Origin: Lottia gigantea
Taxonomy: Eukaryota > Mollusca > Gastropoda > Lottiidae
Assembly: GCF_000327385.1 (NCBI RefSeq)
Contig: NW_008708898.1
Location: 1,389,483 to 1,453,482 of the forward strand
Reading direction: 5' to 3'
DNA: 64,000 nucleotides
Shown here: positions 60,359 through 64,000 of the stretch, piece after piece
Layout of the letters: every line of letters starts with the position of its first letter
Numbering within the stretch: position 1 is the stretch's first letter
Position numbers and translations under genes: made by a program
Notes under the pieces: generated by a model
What the model saw: the letters and a program-made list of their open reading frames with translations, nothing else
Told to the model about the DNA's origin: nothing
The model's database searches: none

Positions 60359-63300
60359 GTCTGTGTGAGATTTTTATATTCCACCATATTTAATATTAAA
60401 AAATATCACCACTCTAGTCCTTATGTCTGTTCAAGTTTTTGTGTGAAAGGTAGTGAAATTAACGTAGATGACTACATGTATGAGTTTATATTTCTTAATT
60501 TTTAAATTAACTTTTCATGGGTTTTTGCCGTTTACAAAAACAGAAGACTAGGCAGATTATCATGTGATATAATTAATATAACTTCATAAGTTAGTTTTTT
60601 ATGCACGCATATTTGTGATTTTTTGGAGTCTCTGATGTTTTCAAATTATCAATAGCAGCTGTGAGGATATTTTTTAAAACACAAATTGAGCAATCACATA
60701 AGCTTATTACTGGTAGGTGTAAGTGTTAAAATAATAAAGATATTCACTTTACAAGGTTAAAAATTTGCATTTAGTCCAACTATATACATACAAATAGAAT
60801 TAAACATCAACAATCTTATATCTTGTGTTATTTAAATTATTAAAATATTTTGTTATGGTATTCACAATGAAATAATTTTTTCAAATTTGAAGTTGTAAAT
60901 TTTTTGGTCATGTAATTTGTCGGTCAAAATTAATGATAATTGATTGAATGATCTCTTCACAACATTGATCATTTTAGTCTGGAGATTTGTTTGAGTTGCA
61001 TAAAAAATGATGATCTAAATAGTGATTAATTTGATGTGAAGTATAATTAGATTGATCAATTTAGACTTAAATATCTTCACCCCTTTTATATCAGGTTCTC
61101 ATTAAGTCATTTCCTTATTTTATTCTTCTTCCATTTATACCCCTTCTTTACTTCATCTTTCAATAACATTGTGTTTTCACTTGAAATTTATGAGGCTTTT
61201 AATGGCAGCCGACAATGAATAGAACACTTTTAATCAAGTTAAAACCTTGACTCGACACGGAAAACCTCTCTCTAAAACTACAATCAATACCATGGGGACA
61301 GGCATGAAATATGTGAATAGAGAGTGTCTCATGTTTTAATTGAATATAGTCTGTATTTTTGTTAGTTTTAACTGGCAACTTGTTCCGTGAATGGCTAAGC
61401 CGATTCTCTACGGGAATATAACATTATTATTCCACACCCTATTTCATCCTGGCAATACAAGAGAACTGGTGTCCCTGTAGAGTCTTTACATTGTCATAAA
61501 TTAACATTCAGCTGAATTTCTGTCTTCTGCAATCTGAGAGAAGTTCAATGATTTTTGTCAAGTTTTAGATTCATCATGACATATTTGTGTCAGATTAGAA
61601 TATATCAATTTTAAATATTTAACAAGTTATTTTTGAAATACCATACCGTTTCTGCTGTGTAGTTTGAAAATTGATACAGTATTCAATCTATTATTTCAAT
61701 AAATTAAATCATGAATTATATTATATTGAAATCAAGGTGACTGAATCTGTAAATATTAAGATAGGACTCTGGATTATATAAATCACTGAAATTTTCCATT
61801 TGATTTGCTTTTAGTAATGTAACCTTTTTTATTTCAAAACTCAATATCTGTATGATTGAAATTTTGATATTAATAAAGCACAAGATAAGCTTATGCCATC
61901 TTTTTTGCTCATTTATTTAGCAAATAAAAGAAATTCATAGTATTTATTTTAAAGATCTAAAGGATTATTTTCAAATTTTATCATGTGGTCTTGACACATT
62001 TTCATTTTCATGTTAAAATTGTTACAGATTAGGGTATCAGTTGTGAAAATAAATCCTGCACATCATGGCACCATTCATTATATTTGACTTGAAATACAAA
62101 GCTGTAATTTAAAACAATATGTTTAGAAGGATTAAAGTTGTGTTGATTATTAGTTGTAAAATGAAGAAAGACAACTCTGTATTTAATGATGATTAATGAT
62201 GATGAGAGCTCATAGTTAAAGACAGGTGATGAAATAGGATCGAGGCGATTTTAAAACTTGGTACAGGCTTTAAGAAGATTAGTAGGGTATTATTTGTTTA
62301 AGCCTTGTTTAAAATTGTAACAAAATGACAGTAGTGATTTGTAATTAGATATCTAAGTTGTCTCTGATGTTTACAGATTCCTGTAAATCAGCTTACAACC
62401 AGATTCAAATAATTTGCTGCTTTCAAAAGTTTGATGTGATTGGACCATTAATCTCTTTAGCTTTAATTATTTATCAGGACACAGCAGATTTTGGAACCCA
62501 GTAGAATATTAACTTTTTAGGCCCTAATATTATTAACCTCTTTGATACAAAAATATCAAATTTTGTGTTGGGATCTCTAGACAGGTTGGGATATCTAGAC
62601 ATAAGTATCCAAGAATCCAAAACTAAGGAAAACCTCAGACCCCAGACCTTCTTTGAACATGTAATTGAAAGAGTAATTTACAAAAGGAAATATTCTCATA
62701 AATTGTCATCAAAACATTGGTACTTGTAACATGTAAAACGAAAGAATGTTGATTTCAGTAAGACTAAAGAATATATTTTGTAACAAACTGCTTTTAAAAT
62801 ACTAACTTTCTTGTTTTGAATTGTTGGTATTGTTTACCACATTCATAAACTCAGTGACAGTAGAGTAAATATATAGGACTGTCGGTAACTGAGGACAGTC
62901 GGACATGCCTAGTATATAGTAGAGAGGTTCCGAGCTTTGTACACCAATTGAGGACAGATTTGTGAACGAAGAGTACCTTCGGCCTACAACCTGGTTGATA
63001 ATTACCATGTGCTACAGTCTATTTGTATTATTTATTCACCTGGTGAGAGTTACTCACTCCTTCCCCTCGGTTAGAAATATTATTCATGGCATCTCACTCT
63101 CGACCCGTGCCATAAATGCCATCATTATTGTCCTTACTGTCCCAAAAGAACAACAGACTAGTGATTTGTTTTCTATTAACAGCTCTGTTGTTTTATTTGT
63201 TTGTAATCGAATTCTTGTGAGGAATGTTGAAAGCTTATCTGATCTTTTCTTTTGATGAAAGTCTGTTAGAATGCTGATGTTTATTGTAATGGTATGTTGA

Positions 63301-64000
63301 ACAGATAAAATGTTTAGTATTTGACTAGTCCTTCTCTTGTGATTTTTCATAAATTATTGTGGTCTGAAACAGTATTCTTATAATTACTCTTGTAGTGCTC
63401 TGTGCCTTAAAAAAAGATACTTAAAATACATTTCCTAGCAATGTTATTATTGAAAAATACCAATTTATTATACCATTTAGTAGGCCAACTCTGTAAATGT
63501 GTAAAGAAAAATATGCTTCCTGCTTTCTCTATTGAAAATTATAAGCAATTTCTGGTTTGTCAATCTCATATGATGTAATGATAATATGATTTTTGACAAC
63601 TGTCAAATTGGTGAAAAGTCTCTATTACATATTTGATGGACATTTAATTGCAGAAGTTTCAACATTTTTACATATTGACACATTGATGTTCTGATACTCT
63701 GGCAGTTTTGTTCCTTACCAGAAACACAAGGACATGGATACATTAGGAAAGGATTTTTTTGTTAAATCAATAAACAAAATATAAACCTAAAGAATTTGGG
63801 ATGTATTCTTATACTTGTTCACCATGACATTAAAGTGAGAGATGCACATTTTGTTTGACCAAAATTGTTCTCAGCTCACCATTAGAATTTGAGCCTTTAA
63901 ATCCATATGTGTCAAGAATTATCTGTGTTTGAACGTTAAAATGACGACTCATCATTTTAAGATACTCTGTGATATATAGAAAAGACATATATAGAAATAG
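60359..64000 (+). other. SCAPER intron 26, runs off the window
   Basis: At least 3.6 kb with no SCAPER exon. Open frames up to 97 codons have no recognisable features. A compositionally complex island lies at 61190-61470. Confidence 0.75.
61190..61470. promoter_or_regulatory. Candidate intronic enhancer segment F
   Basis: Less AT-rich than its flanks, with TTTTAATGGCAGCCGACAAT, CAAGTTAAAACCTTGACTCG, AACTTGTTCCGTGAATGG and CCGATTCTCTACGGG. No open frame. Listed because such islands are rare in this intron. Confidence 0.22.

Noticed and set aside
62802-63350. Overlapping frames of up to 97 codons near the right end as a separate gene
   Set aside because: No recognisable domain, no consistent splice sites, both strands open by chance; lies in the last SCAPER intron.
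1-64000. tRNA genes, LTR or other virus-derived elements
   Set aside because: No convincing A/B box cloverleaf and no reverse transcriptase, integrase, capsid or envelope-like frames were seen on either strand.

Overview
The window is AT-rich animal DNA with four intron-bearing, protein-coding host genes. Every intron I placed is GT-AG, and reading frame is preserved across all of them. The first gene is a Nav2-type channel, a class vertebrates lack, so this is an invertebrate. The gene set, the AT-rich introns and the many short inverted-repeat elements suggest a lophotrochozoan, probably a gastropod mollusc; that placement is inference. No tRNA, rRNA, CRISPR, LTR element or virus-derived element was recognised.

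Layout. (1) 89-9531 (+): last 18 recognised exons of a four-domain voltage-gated cation channel, from the I-II linker to the stop. Domain II and III selectivity residues are Glu and Glu and domain IV is Ala, the DEEA pattern of Nav2 rather than DEKA of Nav1. Domain I lies left of the window. (2) 12665-23671 (-): complete 18-exon KHDC4/BLOM7 homologue, 898 codons, with a long Pro/Gln-rich tail, convergent with the channel gene. Its introns hold a 16-bp/48-bp minisatellite, a 158-bp repeat pair and two inverted-repeat elements. (3) 28492-29505 (+): single-exon coding region of a lysine-rich nucleolar protein, KNOP1-like. (4) 30325 to beyond the right edge (+): SCAPER, 26 coding exons seen and the last part missing.

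SCAPER has an uneven structure. Its first 23 exons fit in 10 kb, but the next introns are 3.8, 8.4, 7.2 and more than 3.6 kb. Ancient Islet-Scaper linkage, with Islet enhancers inside Scaper introns, is known across animals. The long introns are therefore the most interesting part of the window: they look like a regulatory block for an Islet gene expected just beyond the right edge. Several motif-rich segments inside them are listed as candidates.

The rest is spacer and intron with small DNA-transposon derivatives (one hAT-like element with an 8-bp target duplication, one TA-flanked element, others with inverted ends), a 35-bp insertion between 14-bp duplications, and minisatellites. Apart from the convergent and tandem arrangements nothing suggests the four genes act in one pathway; KHDC4, KNOP1 and SCAPER look like housekeeping genes.
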